Shown: positions 52,163 through 59,981 of the stretch, one piece after another
Numbering within the stretch: the first letter of the stretch is position 1
Layout of the letters: the number at the start of each line of letters is the position of its first letter
Assembly: GCA_019359315.1 (NCBI GenBank)
Contig: JAHHHO010000015.1
Coordinates: forward strand, 31,103-95,102
DNA: 64,000 bases
DNA from: Myxacorys californica WJT36-NPBG1
GTDB taxonomy: Bacteria > Cyanobacteriota > Cyanobacteriia > Leptolyngbyales > Leptolyngbyaceae
Direction of reading: 5' to 3'
Notes under the pieces: model-generated
The model's input: only the letters and a program-made list of their open reading frames with translations
What the model was told of the DNA's origin: nothing
The model's database searches: none
Translations under genes and position numbers: made by a program

Positions 52163-54979
52163 TTAATCTTGTGCTGAATTTTCTTGGCTGGCAATGCGAT
52201 TAAGAATTTCCTTCGCATTATCTCGCCACTCAAGGAAATTATGTTGAGACAATGTCTGAAGCACAGAGATTACATCTTTATTATTGACGCAACCAAGTTT
52301 GATTACTGCCTCAGCTACTCTATAGCGCACTCCCAATTCGTCGTCTCCGAGCCGCGTCAGCAGTTCTTGCAGCACAGGTTCAGAGCTATTGCCTAATGTG
52401 CCTAATGCCTGTGCTGCACTACGACGCACCGTGGCTTCGTGATCTTCGAGAAGCAATAGCAGCCCTTGCAGCACAGGTTCAGAGCTATTGCCTAATGTGC
52501 CTAATGCCCGTGCCGCGCTAGAACGCACATCATCATATTCAGCATTGAGCAACCGTAGTAACCCTTGTAAAACATCTTCAGAGGCACAACCTAACTTGCC
52601 TAATGCCCCTACCGCTGGGAGACACACAGGAGAATAATCATCTAGCAGAGATAGTAGCCCTTGCAGAACCTCTTCGGAAGCGTTACCCAATTCGCCTAAT
52701 GCTTCTGCTGCTGTAGAACATACGAAAGATTCACCAGATGCAATAGGAGCATCATCATCCAGTAGTAATATCAATCTCTTTACAACATCATTGGAAGAAT
52801 TGCCTAATCTCCCCAATGCCCAAGCTGCTGCGGAACGCATATCAGGAGCGACAGCATTGAGCAATGGTACAAGTCTTTGCACTACAGCTTCACTGCCGTT
52901 ACCTAACTTCCCTAATGCATAAACTGCACTGTAATACGCACCAGAATCGCTATTAAGTAGTGAAATAAGTTCTTGTACTATGGCTTCAGAAGGGTTGCCT
53001 AGCTCACCCAATGTCTCTGCCACTACGTAGTGTGTGTTGGAGGGCAAATCTTTCAGTATTTTAACAATGGCTGGAGCCGCGAATTTTGCGGCTGAACCAA
53101 TTTCCCCGATTGATTCAATCGCATGTAGCCGATCTGCTACTTCTGGGCGAGAAAGATCAGAAATCAGATACCGAATCCGTCGATTTAGCTGTTCTTGCTC
53201 CAGTGCTTCCAGGTCTAGACCAGCCAAACGACCCAATTCCTCAGCCACAAAACTGGGAACTTTCGTTTCCGCTGCTTTGACTAGACAACACTCTCTCACT
53301 GCCAGCAGAAAACCTCGAATTTCTTCTAGCGTGCCGGGTTTCTCTGCTGCCTCTGCCAAGAACGATCGCCAAGCTTCCTCATCGTTCCGGTACTGCTCCA
53401 CCAAATACAGCCCTGCCAGATACTCTGCTAAAGGATCAAGCGAAACGCGAAGACGTTGATTTGCGGGTTTCACAGTGCGGATGAGAAACAATCGCTCTTC
53501 TAAGTACTTCAGATGTTGTTTTGCCGTCTCCTTTGCTGCTTCTCCCTCTCCTACTAGCGCCGCTAATCGAGTCAGTACCTCTTGGCGATTTGCCGTTTCT
53601 GGTTTAAAGGTCTGCTGCACACATTCCCAAGCAATCAGCTTCAGATTTTGCTGCACCGTTGCATCTTCCAGCTTGCCTTCTCGCACATTGCGGTTCAGCT
53701 CATTCACGTAACTCAGCATCAAATCTGGTACGTTCTTGGGCAACTCATCGCTAAGCTGCCCTTCTGCCACTGCAATCATCTGATCTGCATATAGCTTGGC
53801 AAACAGTAACGTAATTTCTCGCGTATCGGTCACAATCAGCGATAAGCGCCGCAAATAATCAAAATACTGATCATCTTCAAACAGCTCCCGTTTCCCTTTC
53901 GCCTTCAAATAATCATCCATAAAGATGGAAAGCTGCTTTCCATCGACCCGCATTGGCTTGGCTAACACAGGGTTCAATTCTTTTCCCAGAATGTCTTCTA
54001 ACCGAGAAGTCACCACCAGCGCATTCACCGGAAAACTCGCATCCCTAAATCGAATCGCTTTGCGCGTCGCCTCACTCATTTCCGATAAATGATCGACAAC
54101 AACAAGAACCCGCCGCTTCTCCAACAGTTTTTTCAGCAATTCTTCTGGAATCGGCTTTTCGTCATCCCGTAAATTCTTAAGCTGTCGAGTAATGGCATCC
54201 AACAACGGAGACTTATTTGTGGAAGTATCTTTCGGCTCCTCCAGTTCTTCCTCAATCAACACGGGCAACATCCGATGGTTACACAGTCGTGCTTCTTTTT
54301 GCTCCGCCATTGCCCATTTCGCAATCAGACACGCCAGATGAGTCTTCCCCGCTCCGCCTTCTCCCCAAATCAACAGCCGAAATTCCTGCTTAGAACACGT
54401 CTTGCCTAAATCCTTTGCCGTTAGCCCTGTCACTGTTTTGCCATCCAGCACGACAGGCATCGAAATATGAATCTTGCGTTCCTCTACAGTCTGCCGACGA
54501 TCGAACTCTTCCCTAGCTTTCTCAATCCGATCGCTCACCCAAGCATCCAGCACCCTATCTCGATACTGAAAGAAATGCAAAATACTTGGCGATAGCTCTG
54601 GAATCGGCCCAATTTTAGGCGTCTTAAAGTTTGAAGGAATCAACAACAGCCAACGCGGACGCAACCACAGAACAAATAGATACCCAACTGCCGCACTTCC
54701 CACGATCGCTGCCACCCACTCCCGCGGAAGCTCCTGTTTTTTCTCACCCTCTGCTTTTTTCTTGTCCTCCGCTGATGTCGATTCCTCTGACTTTTTCGAT
54801 TCAGCAGATGGGCTTGGTTGTGGCGTTAGCGATTGGCGAACGGTAGGCGAAGCAGATGGATTCGACTGGGAGACTGCTGGCGAATTTGCTAAAAAGAGTG
54901 GAATTGCAAACCCTAAAAATGCGAGTTTTAAGAGGAGCGATCGCGTTTTTTCGGTCGGGTTTCTCATAGGTGCATTCAT
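52163..54979 (-). CDS. Membrane-anchored NACHT-type STAND NTPase with HEAT repeats
   Basis: The protein has 938 residues. A hydrophobic N-terminus (LLLKLAFLGFAIPLFLANS, signal-like), a Ser/Pro/Lys linker, then a TM helix (WVAAIVGSAAVGYLFVLWL, about 90-108) suggest a short external segment with the rest in the cytoplasm. The NTPase region has Walker A WGEGGAGKTHLA (about 207-218), Walker B VLVVVDHLSEM (about 291-301) and NALVVTSR as a sensor-like strand. From ~620 on there are roughly eight HEAT-like repeats of ~35 residues (AAWALGRLGNSS, ARALGTLGNSSEP). STAND proteins are switches in signalling, cell death or phage defence; defence here is inferred from its neighbours. Confidence 0.86.
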   Translation of the reverse strand: MNAPMRNPTEKTRSLLLKLAFLGFAIPLFLANSPAVSQSNPSASPTVRQSLTPQPSPSAESKKSEESTSAEDKKKAEGEKKQELPREWVAAIVGSAAVGYLFVLWLRPRWLLLIPSNFKTPKIGPIPELSPSILHFFQYRDRVLDAWVSDRIEKAREEFDRRQTVEERKIHISMPVVLDGKTVTGLTAKDLGKTCSKQEFRLLIWGEGGAGKTHLACLIAKWAMAEQKEARLCNHRMLPVLIEEELEEPKDTSTNKSPLLDAITRQLKNLRDDEKPIPEELLKKLLEKRRVLVVVDHLSEMSEATRKAIRFRDASFPVNALVVTSRLEDILGKELNPVLAKPMRVDGKQLSIFMDDYLKAKGKRELFEDDQYFDYLRRLSLIVTDTREITLLFAKLYADQMIAVAEGQLSDELPKNVPDLMLSYVNELNRNVREGKLEDATVQQNLKLIAWECVQQTFKPETANRQEVLTRLAALVGEGEAAKETAKQHLKYLEERLFLIRTVKPANQRLRVSLDPLAEYLAGLYLVEQYRNDEEAWRSFLAEAAEKPGTLEEIRGFLLAVRECCLVKAAETKVPSFVAEELGRLAGLDLEALEQEQLNRRIRYLISDLSRPEVADRLHAIESIGEIGSAAKFAAPAIVKILKDLPSNTHYVVAETLGELGNPSEAIVQELISLLNSDSGAYYSAVYALGKLGNGSEAVVQRLVPLLNAVAPDMRSAAAWALGRLGNSSNDVVKRLILLLDDDAPIASGESFVCSTAAEALGELGNASEEVLQGLLSLLDDYSPVCLPAVGALGKLGCASEDVLQGLLRLLNAEYDDVRSSAARALGTLGNSSEPVLQGLLLLLEDHEATVRRSAAQALGTLGNSSEPVLQELLTRLGDDELGVRYRVAEAVIKLGCVNNKDVISVLQTLSQHNFLEWRDNAKEILNRIASQENSAQD

Positions 54980-55126
54980 CTACAACGCAAAACGGGTCGC
55001 AAGCATTGTGATAATTCTAATGTCTGCCATCAGTAAGCCAAAGAAACCTTTGATTTAGGCTCGCTTCCCTTACATTACGCTGAGCAATTCTCATCAATAG
55101 TTTGACGATTCAGGCTCCAATCCCCA

Positions 55127-55420
55127 CCTTCCAGCCTCCGAACCTGGAACTCCGCCCTCAGAATCTGAAACTCCGCCTTCCGATCGCAAAACTCCGCCCC
55201 TTGAAGCCGAAACTTCGTCTTTGGAACCCGGAACTTCGTCCTGCGATCGCAATCCTTCACCCTCAAAGCCCGGAACTCCGCCTTCTGAACTCGGAACTTC
55301 GCCCTCCGAACCTAAAACTCCGCCTCCTGAAGTCGGAACCCCACCCTCAAAGCTCGAAACGTCGCCTGCAAAGCTCGAAACTCCAAGAGCAGAACCCGAA
55401 ACGTCACCTTCCGAACCCGA
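55127..55420 (-). repeat. 21-bp tandem array, right of the NACHT gene, inverted
   Basis: Fourteen contiguous 21-bp units, read on the plus strand as AACTCCGCCTTC followed by TGAACTCGG with variation. This is the reverse complement of the consensus at 51346-51534. Copies here are more diverged than on the left. Three open frames run through it but none has convincing gene features. Confidence 0.9.
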
Positions 55421-55444
55421 TTGACATTGCTTATCCTTAGAGCT

Positions 55445-55576
55445 GTGAAGCGATTAGCACCAGGCGCAACTCCGAAGGAATCGAAGAAAATGGAGAGGGC
55501 ATGGTTCGCCGCAGAGTTCCAAAGGATCGCTTGGATGAATCAACAACTTGAAACACTAGGGATTGAGTTACCGTGA
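55445..55576 (+). CDS. Candidate small ORF coupled to the MNT gene (possibly a truncated gene)
   Basis: This 43-codon frame from GTG encodes KRLAPGATPKESKKMERAWF and then EFQRIAWMNQQLETLGIELP, a compact basic-amphipathic helical peptide. Its TGA overlaps the GTG start of the MNT gene (GTGA), a coupling arrangement. The frame is open upstream into the 21-bp array without an ATG, so it may be the surviving 3' part of a longer gene whose front was replaced by repeats. Confidence 0.42.
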   Translation: MKRLAPGATPKESKKMERAWFAAEFQRIAWMNQQLETLGIELP

Positions 55577-55887
55577 AGCTGAAAAATATTGACTTGCCGA
55601 TCGAGCGGATTAAAGAATTCTGCGATCGATGGCAGATCACCGAGTTTGCCCTCTTTGGCTCCGTTCTGCGGGATGACTTCTGCCCTAACAGCGATATTGA
55701 TGTATTAGTCACCTTTGCCCCAGATGCCAAACGAGGCTTATCTGAAACCCTCCAAATGAGAGACGAACTGCAAGCCCTATTCGATCGAAAGGTTGACTTC
55801 ATCGTAAAAGCAGCGATCGAGCGTAGCGAAAACTGGTTGCGGCGAAAAAACATTTTAGAATCGGCACAGGTGATTTATGCCGCGTGA
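55573..55887 (+). CDS. MNT-domain nucleotidyltransferase antitoxin (MntA-like)
   Basis: This 104-residue minimal nucleotidyltransferase starts with GTG. The catalytic motif is FALFGSVLRDDFCPNSDIDVLV (GSx10DxD, about 28-48), then AKRGLSETLQMRDELQALFDRKVDFI, and the usual C-terminus NWLRRKNILESAQVIYA. In characterised systems MntA neutralises its HEPN toxin by adding AMP groups to it. The downstream HEPN gene overlaps by 11 bp, so this is a complete MNT-HEPN pair. Confidence 0.9.
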   Translation: MKLKNIDLPIERIKEFCDRWQITEFALFGSVLRDDFCPNSDIDVLVTFAPDAKRGLSETLQMRDELQALFDRKVDFIVKAAIERSENWLRRKNILESAQVIYAA

Positions 55888-56218
55888 TAGCGAATCCCTG
55901 ATTGACATTGAACGATCGACCAGACGAGTACTGCGCTATGCCAAAAATTGCAGTCGTGCCGACCTCGAAGCCAACGACGAAAAAGTATCAGCCATTCTCT
56001 ATCAAATAACAATCATTGGCGAGGCGACCAAACGGTTATCGCAAGAGATTCGGCAACAGCACCCAGACATCCCGTGGCGAGACATCGCAGGAATGCGAGA
56101 TGTCATCGTGCATGAATATGACCAGGTAGATTTAGATGTGGTGTGGGATGTGATTCAAAACAAACTACCCGAACTTCTAACCCTGCTGATTCCCTTATTA
56201 CCTCAAGATAACTCGTAG
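55877..56218 (+). CDS. HEPN-domain toxin (HepT-like RNase)
   Basis: The 113-residue all-helical HEPN protein has the RNase motif R-x4-H in GMRDVIVHEYDQVD (about residue 80), preceded by ITIIGEATKRLSQEI, all typical of HepT toxins. Such proteins cleave tRNA or mRNA when not modified by MntA. It overlaps the MNT gene by 11 bp and appears intact, unlike the HEPN copy at 58049. Confidence 0.9.
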   Translation: MPRDSESLIDIERSTRRVLRYAKNCSRADLEANDEKVSAILYQITIIGEATKRLSQEIRQQHPDIPWRDIAGMRDVIVHEYDQVDLDVVWDVIQNKLPELLTLLIPLLPQDNS

Positions 56219-56369
56219 TTCCGAACCCAGTTTTGTCAGTCAACCAGGTGGAGATGAGTAGATGAGCTAAGGATAAATAGAGTATATTTGCACTACGCTA
56301 TATGTAGCGTTTGTGCGATACTAAACGGGCAGAAAAGCCTTCCTGAGATATCCAGTACAAGCCACTACA

Positions 56370-57533
56370 ATGAACGTACAGGTCAAAACCACAACAGCTA
56401 TGACGAGAACCGGAATTGGGATTCGGACAGCGCAGACCCGCTCGGAGCGCCTAACGGGACAAATTCATGTCTACGATGGTGCGGGTAAAGGAAAGTCCCA
56501 GGCCGCACTAGGCGTAGTCTTGCGATCGATTGGTCTGGGCATCCAAACCTTTTCTCAAACTCGTGTGCTGCTCTTGCGGTTTCTCAAAGGTCCTGGTCGA
56601 ATCTACGATGAAGATGCGTCGATCGAGGCACTGCAACGGGCGTTCCCGCACTTGATCGATCAAGTCCGCACAGGACGAGCAGAATATTTTGGGGCAGATG
56701 AGATCACCAAGTTTGATCGACAAGAGGCGCAGCGTGGATGGGATGTCGCGAAAGGCGCGATCGCATCCGGTCTCTATTCAGTTGTGGTAATGGACGAACT
56801 CAACCCTGTACTAGATTTGGGGTTACTGCCAACGGATGAAGTGGTGAAGGCGCTAAAGCGCAAACCCGATCACATGGAGGTAATTGTTACAGGTCGAGGT
56901 GCGCCCCAAGGGTTGATCGATATTGCGGATCTTCATTCTGAGATGAAGCCTCACTATCATTCCTTTGTGAAAGAATCTGGAGTCGCAGGCATTGAGATTT
57001 ACACGGGCGCGGGCAAAGGCAAATCGACCAGTGCGCTCGGAAAAGCGCTGCAAGCGATCGGCAAGGGCATCAGCCAAGACAAATCTCATCGTGTGTTGAT
57101 CATGCAGTGGCTCAAAGGCGGAGCGGGCTATACCGAAGATGCGGCAATTCAAGCCTTGCGCCAAAGTTATCCCAACTTGGTCGATCATCAGCGATCGGGG
57201 CGAGATGCGATCGTCTGGCGTGGTCAACAGCAAGAACTTGATTATGTGGAAGCAGAACGGGCATGGGAAATTGCGAGAGCTGCGATCGCATCGGGTCTCT
57301 ACAAAACCATCATTCTGGACGAACTCAATCCCACGGTTGATTTAGAACTTCTGCCCGAAGAACCGATCGTGCAAGCGCTGTTGCGGAAACCGAAAGACAC
57401 TGAAATTGTGATCACAGGTCGCTGTAAGAATCCACCTGCTTATTTTGATTTAGCCACCGTTCACTCTGAGATGATCTGTCACAAGCACTATGCGGAGAAA
57501 GGCATCGATCTCAAACGCGGTGTCGATTTTTGA
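56370..57533 (+). CDS. Two-domain CobO-like corrinoid adenosyltransferase family protein
   Basis: The 387-residue protein contains two tandem CobA/CobO/BtuR-type P-loop domains. The first has HVYDGAGKGKSQAALG (about 28-43) and VVVMDELNPVLDLGLL; the second has EIYTGAGKGKSTSALG (about 210-225) and TIILDELNPTVDLELL. Both also keep EVIVTGR/EIVITGR and LHSEM/VHSEM. Single-domain relatives adenosylate cob(I)yrinic acid a,c-diamide or cobalamin using ATP. A fused two-domain form is unusual relative to the ~180-200-residue bacterial enzyme. No other cobalamin gene or riboswitch is near; it sits between two MNT/HEPN modules. Confidence 0.88.
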   Translation: MNVQVKTTTAMTRTGIGIRTAQTRSERLTGQIHVYDGAGKGKSQAALGVVLRSIGLGIQTFSQTRVLLLRFLKGPGRIYDEDASIEALQRAFPHLIDQVRTGRAEYFGADEITKFDRQEAQRGWDVAKGAIASGLYSVVVMDELNPVLDLGLLPTDEVVKALKRKPDHMEVIVTGRGAPQGLIDIADLHSEMKPHYHSFVKESGVAGIEIYTGAGKGKSTSALGKALQAIGKGISQDKSHRVLIMQWLKGGAGYTEDAAIQALRQSYPNLVDHQRSGRDAIVWRGQQQELDYVEAERAWEIARAAIASGLYKTIILDELNPTVDLELLPEEPIVQALLRKPKDTEIVITGRCKNPPAYFDLATVHSEMICHKHYAEKGIDLKRGVDF

Positions 57534-57590
57534 GCAGTTAATACAGACGATGACATCTTGAGTAGACAGGGCGATCGCGTCAAAGACTGA

Positions 57591-57716
57591 GTGCAGCAAT
57601 CGAAGCACGGGCAATTGCTAGAAATTGCTAAAACAGGAGTAGAGGTGCGATTACCCTTTGGGAACTGCAAAGCAATCGGAACCGGTGAAGGGACAGCAAC
57701 CGTTTGGATAAATTAG
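57591..57716 (+). CDS. Candidate 41-residue ORF upstream of the third MNT gene
   Basis: A GTG frame encodes QQSKHGQLLEIAKTGVEVRL then PFGNCKAIGTGEGTATVWIN. It is plausible as protein (alternating beta-like pattern) but has no recognised family. It may be the remnant of a longer gene. It lies 28 bp before the MNT gene. Confidence 0.3.
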   Translation: MQQSKHGQLLEIAKTGVEVRLPFGNCKAIGTGEGTATVWIN

Positions 57717-57744
57717 TAACTTGAAGTTTGGGGGTAAAACTGCC

Positions 57745-58077
57745 ATGACTATCACTGCGATCGAACTGCCGATGGAAAAAATCGCTGAGTTTTGCGATCG
57801 CTGGCAAGTCATTGAGTTCGCTCTATTTGGTTCCGTCCTACGCGACGACTTTCGCCCCAACAGTGACATTGACGTGATGGTGCAATTTCATCTAGACGCT
57901 CACCCCACCTTCAGCACCCTAGATCAGATGGAAGCAGAGTTAAAGACCATTTTTCATCGAGATATTGACTTGATTACCCGTCAAGGCATTGAAACCAGTC
58001 GTAACTACTTACGCCGTCACGAAATCCTCTCCTCTGCTCAGGTAATTTATGCAACGGGATCTTCAATTCCTGCTTAA
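57745..58077 (+). CDS. MNT-domain nucleotidyltransferase antitoxin (second MntA-like copy)
   Basis: The ATG at 57745 gives 110 residues. The catalytic motif FALFGSVLRDDFRPNSDIDVMV is intact, followed by HRDIDLITRQGIE and YLRRHEILSSAQVIYA. It is closely related to the MNT at 55573 and to the interrupted one at 51571. Its HEPN partner overlaps by 29 bp but is frameshifted. An antitoxin without a functional toxin may be decaying, or may act on HEPN proteins from elsewhere. Confidence 0.9.
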   Translation: MTITAIELPMEKIAEFCDRWQVIEFALFGSVLRDDFRPNSDIDVMVQFHLDAHPTFSTLDQMEAELKTIFHRDIDLITRQGIETSRNYLRRHEILSSAQVIYATGSSIPA

Positions 58078-58386
58078 TATGCTGCAATCCGCAGAACTCA
58101 TCATCACCTACACTTCACCAAAGCTCAAAAGATGAGTTCGTTGAAAATGTGCAGCTTCAAGATTCAGTGATTCGACGTTTGTTGGTAATTGCCGAAGCCG
58201 CAAGGCGGGTTTCAGAACCGACCCGCCAGACCTTACCAAACATTTCATGGCAGAACATCAACGGAATGCGAAATCGGTTAGTCCATGAATATGATGACGT
58301 AAACCTCAACATTGTGTGGGAGGTTGTGCAAAGAGATACCAATTTTGATTAAAGAATTGGAGATACGAATTCCTCCTGAACGTTGA
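58049..58386 (+). pseudogene. HEPN toxin gene with two apparent frameshifts
   Basis: An ATG at 58049 opens MQRDLQFLLNMLQSAELII, which stops at TGA 58133-58135. From 58131 the next frame continues DEFVENVQLQDSVIRRLLVI through NGMRNRLVHEYDDVNLNIVW, the HEPN core with an intact R-x4-H motif. That frame hits TAA at 58350-58352, while a further one-base shift near 58334 restores [16 protein letters not shown] ending at 58386. The parts align in order with normal HEPN proteins, so indels at ~58125-58131 and ~58334 have broken a once intact toxin. Confidence 0.85.
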
Positions 58387-58475
58387 AGCAGGTTAGGCAA
58401 ACTAAACATTCTTCTTGCAAATCTAACGTGTCCCATAGTACGATAGAACCTTGTGTCGAATTCTGGAACAATCCC

Positions 58476-58673
58476 ATGCCAAAGCTAAAAACCCGTAAGT
58501 CTGCCGCCAAACGATTTAGAACAACTGGAAGTGGTAAATTTTTGCGTCGCCAAACGCACAGAGCCCACCTTTTAGAACATAAGGGCACAAGCCGCAAACG
58601 CCGCCTTGCTGGAACGGTTGTGGTGAACGAGCGCGACGCAGAGAACGTGCGGTTGATGCTGCCATACGCATAG
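58476..58673 (+). CDS. rpmI: 50S ribosomal protein L35
   Basis: The ATG at 58476 ([20 protein letters not shown]) gives 65 residues, the normal L35 length; the longer frame from 58383 is not conserved. It is rich in Lys/Arg and ends NVRLMLPYA. It precedes rplT by 103 bp. Unlike in many bacteria infC is not directly upstream here. L35 and L20 are usually co-transcribed. Confidence 0.96.
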   Translation: MPKLKTRKSAAKRFRTTGSGKFLRRQTHRAHLLEHKGTSRKRRLAGTVVVNERDAENVRLMLPYA

Positions 58674-58776
58674 AGATTAGCAAAGCAGAACTGATAACGG
58701 GATTGTTCAAGGTTCTGCAAAGACGTTCTGTAGAGGACGTTTAGACAAAATTTAAATTAGTTAAGGAAGTTTCATC

Positions 58777-59127
58777 ATGGCACGGGTTAAGCGCGGTAAC
58801 GTTGCTCGAAAGCGCCGCAAGAAAATTTTGAAGATGGCGAAAGGATTTCGGGGTTCTCACTCGACTCTCTTTCGGACTGCCAATCAGCAGGTGATGAAGG
58901 CATTGAGAAATGCCTATCGCGATCGCCGCAAGAAAAAGCGCGATTTTCGCCGGTTGTGGATCACTCGCATCAATGCGGCGGCTCGGCAACATGGCATGAG
59001 CTACAGCCAATTGATCGGCAAGCTCAAAAAAGCTGATGTTCAAATTAATCGTAAAATGCTCGCTCAACTCGCGGTCATCGACCCGGCTGGGTTTGCAAAA
59101 GTACTAGAACGAGCCGCAAGCGTATAA
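58777..59127 (+). CDS. rplT: 50S ribosomal protein L20
   Basis: The protein has 116 residues with canonical L20 features: [20 protein letters not shown] at the start, then [18 protein letters not shown] and [20 protein letters not shown]20 is an early 23S rRNA assembly protein and in some bacteria represses the infC-rpmI-rplT operon; I see no clear mimic structure in the leader. A solute-binding protein gene follows 15 bp downstream. Confidence 0.97.
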   Translation: MARVKRGNVARKRRKKILKMAKGFRGSHSTLFRTANQQVMKALRNAYRDRRKKKRDFRRLWITRINAAARQHGMSYSQLIGKLKKADVQINRKMLAQLAVIDPAGFAKVLERAASV

Positions 59128-59142
59128 GACGCGGCGCTTGTC

Positions 59143-59931
59143 ATGCGTAAAACGGTTGCTAGAGTATTTGGATTTATGATTTTGGGGGGGCAATGGTTTG
59201 TTCCCCCTTCTTTGTTGGCAGCCGATTTCAAAACGATCGTGGCTCGTGATCGCTTAATTGTTGCAGTCAAAGATAATTTGCCTCCCCTCGGATTTTCCCA
59301 GCAGGGAAGGCTGCAAGGCTTTGAAATCGACATTGCCAATCGTCTCGCGCAAGACTTGTTAGGACGGTCGGATGCCCTTGAGCTAAAGCCTGTCAGCAAT
59401 CGCGATCGCATTGCTGCGGTGATTGATGGCCGCGTTGATCTCGCAATCGCGCGAGTCACGAATACAACGACGCGATCGCGAATCGTCAGCTTCAGCGCAC
59501 CCTACTACCTGGATGGAACAGGACTGATCACCCGATCCATGTCAATCCAAAACGAAACCGATTTGACAAATCAAACGATCGCCGTGTTGAACGGCTCTAG
59601 TACGATCGCAACGTTGCGCTACAAATTGCCCCAACTCAAACTCGTCGGAGTCGAGTCTTATGAGGCGGCGCAACAGTTGTTAGACGCGGGTAAAGCGGAT
59701 GCGTTTGCGGCGGATGTGTCAGTGTTGACTGGATGGGCGCGAGAACGGTCAGGCTATCGGGTTTTGCCGTTGCGCCTCTCGACCGAGGCTCTTTGCGTGG
59801 TGTTGCCCAAAGGAGTTCAGTACACCGAATTGCAGCAGCGAGTGAATAGCGCGATCGCACGCTGGAAAACTGAGGGTTGGCTTCAGCAACGGGCGAGCTA
59901 TTGGGGACTTCCTTGGGCTACCCTGAGATAA
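59143..59931 (+). CDS. Family 3 extracellular solute-binding protein
   Basis: The 262-residue protein begins with a signal peptide (MRKTVARVFGFMILGGQWFV to about LLAA). The SBP_bac_3 fold shows LIVAVKDNLPPLGFSQQG, LQGFEIDIANRLAQDLLG, DLAIARVTNTTTRSRIVSFS, TIAVLNGSST and ADAFAADVSVLTGWA. Such proteins bind amino acids or similar polar molecules in the periplasm and deliver them to an ABC permease. No permease or ATPase gene is adjacent, so it may serve a transporter encoded elsewhere or be a receptor. Confidence 0.88.
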   Translation: MRKTVARVFGFMILGGQWFVPPSLLAADFKTIVARDRLIVAVKDNLPPLGFSQQGRLQGFEIDIANRLAQDLLGRSDALELKPVSNRDRIAAVIDGRVDLAIARVTNTTTRSRIVSFSAPYYLDGTGLITRSMSIQNETDLTNQTIAVLNGSSTIATLRYKLPQLKLVGVESYEAAQQLLDAGKADAFAADVSVLTGWARERSGYRVLPLRLSTEALCVVLPKGVQYTELQQRVNSAIARWKTEGWLQQRASYWGLPWATLR

Positions 59932-59981
59932 GGGAGAAACGCCCGCGTCTTGCTTCAACTTAATTTACGCTCGGTAAAGCT

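Noticed and set aside
53034..53459. 141-codon frame antisense to the NACHT gene
   Set aside because: It is a shadow of the long coding sequence on the minus strand; its Ser/Arg-rich composition mirrors the real gene.
51346..55420. CRISPR array
   Set aside because: Units of 21 bp are contiguous with no unique spacers, and no cas gene is present.
55102..55440. 112- and 67-codon frames through the right 21-bp array
   Set aside because: Same artefact: Pro/Ser/Leu heptads reflect the repeat unit in each frame, with no ribosome-binding site or domain.
55573..56218. Reading the MNT-HEPN pair as part of a larger abortive-infection operon with the NACHT gene
   Set aside because: The NACHT gene is on the opposite strand and separated by the repeat array, so no shared transcript is possible.
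56219..56369. Cobalamin riboswitch upstream of the CobO-like gene
   Set aside because: I could not find the conserved B12-box pattern or a matching fold in the ~150 bp leader.
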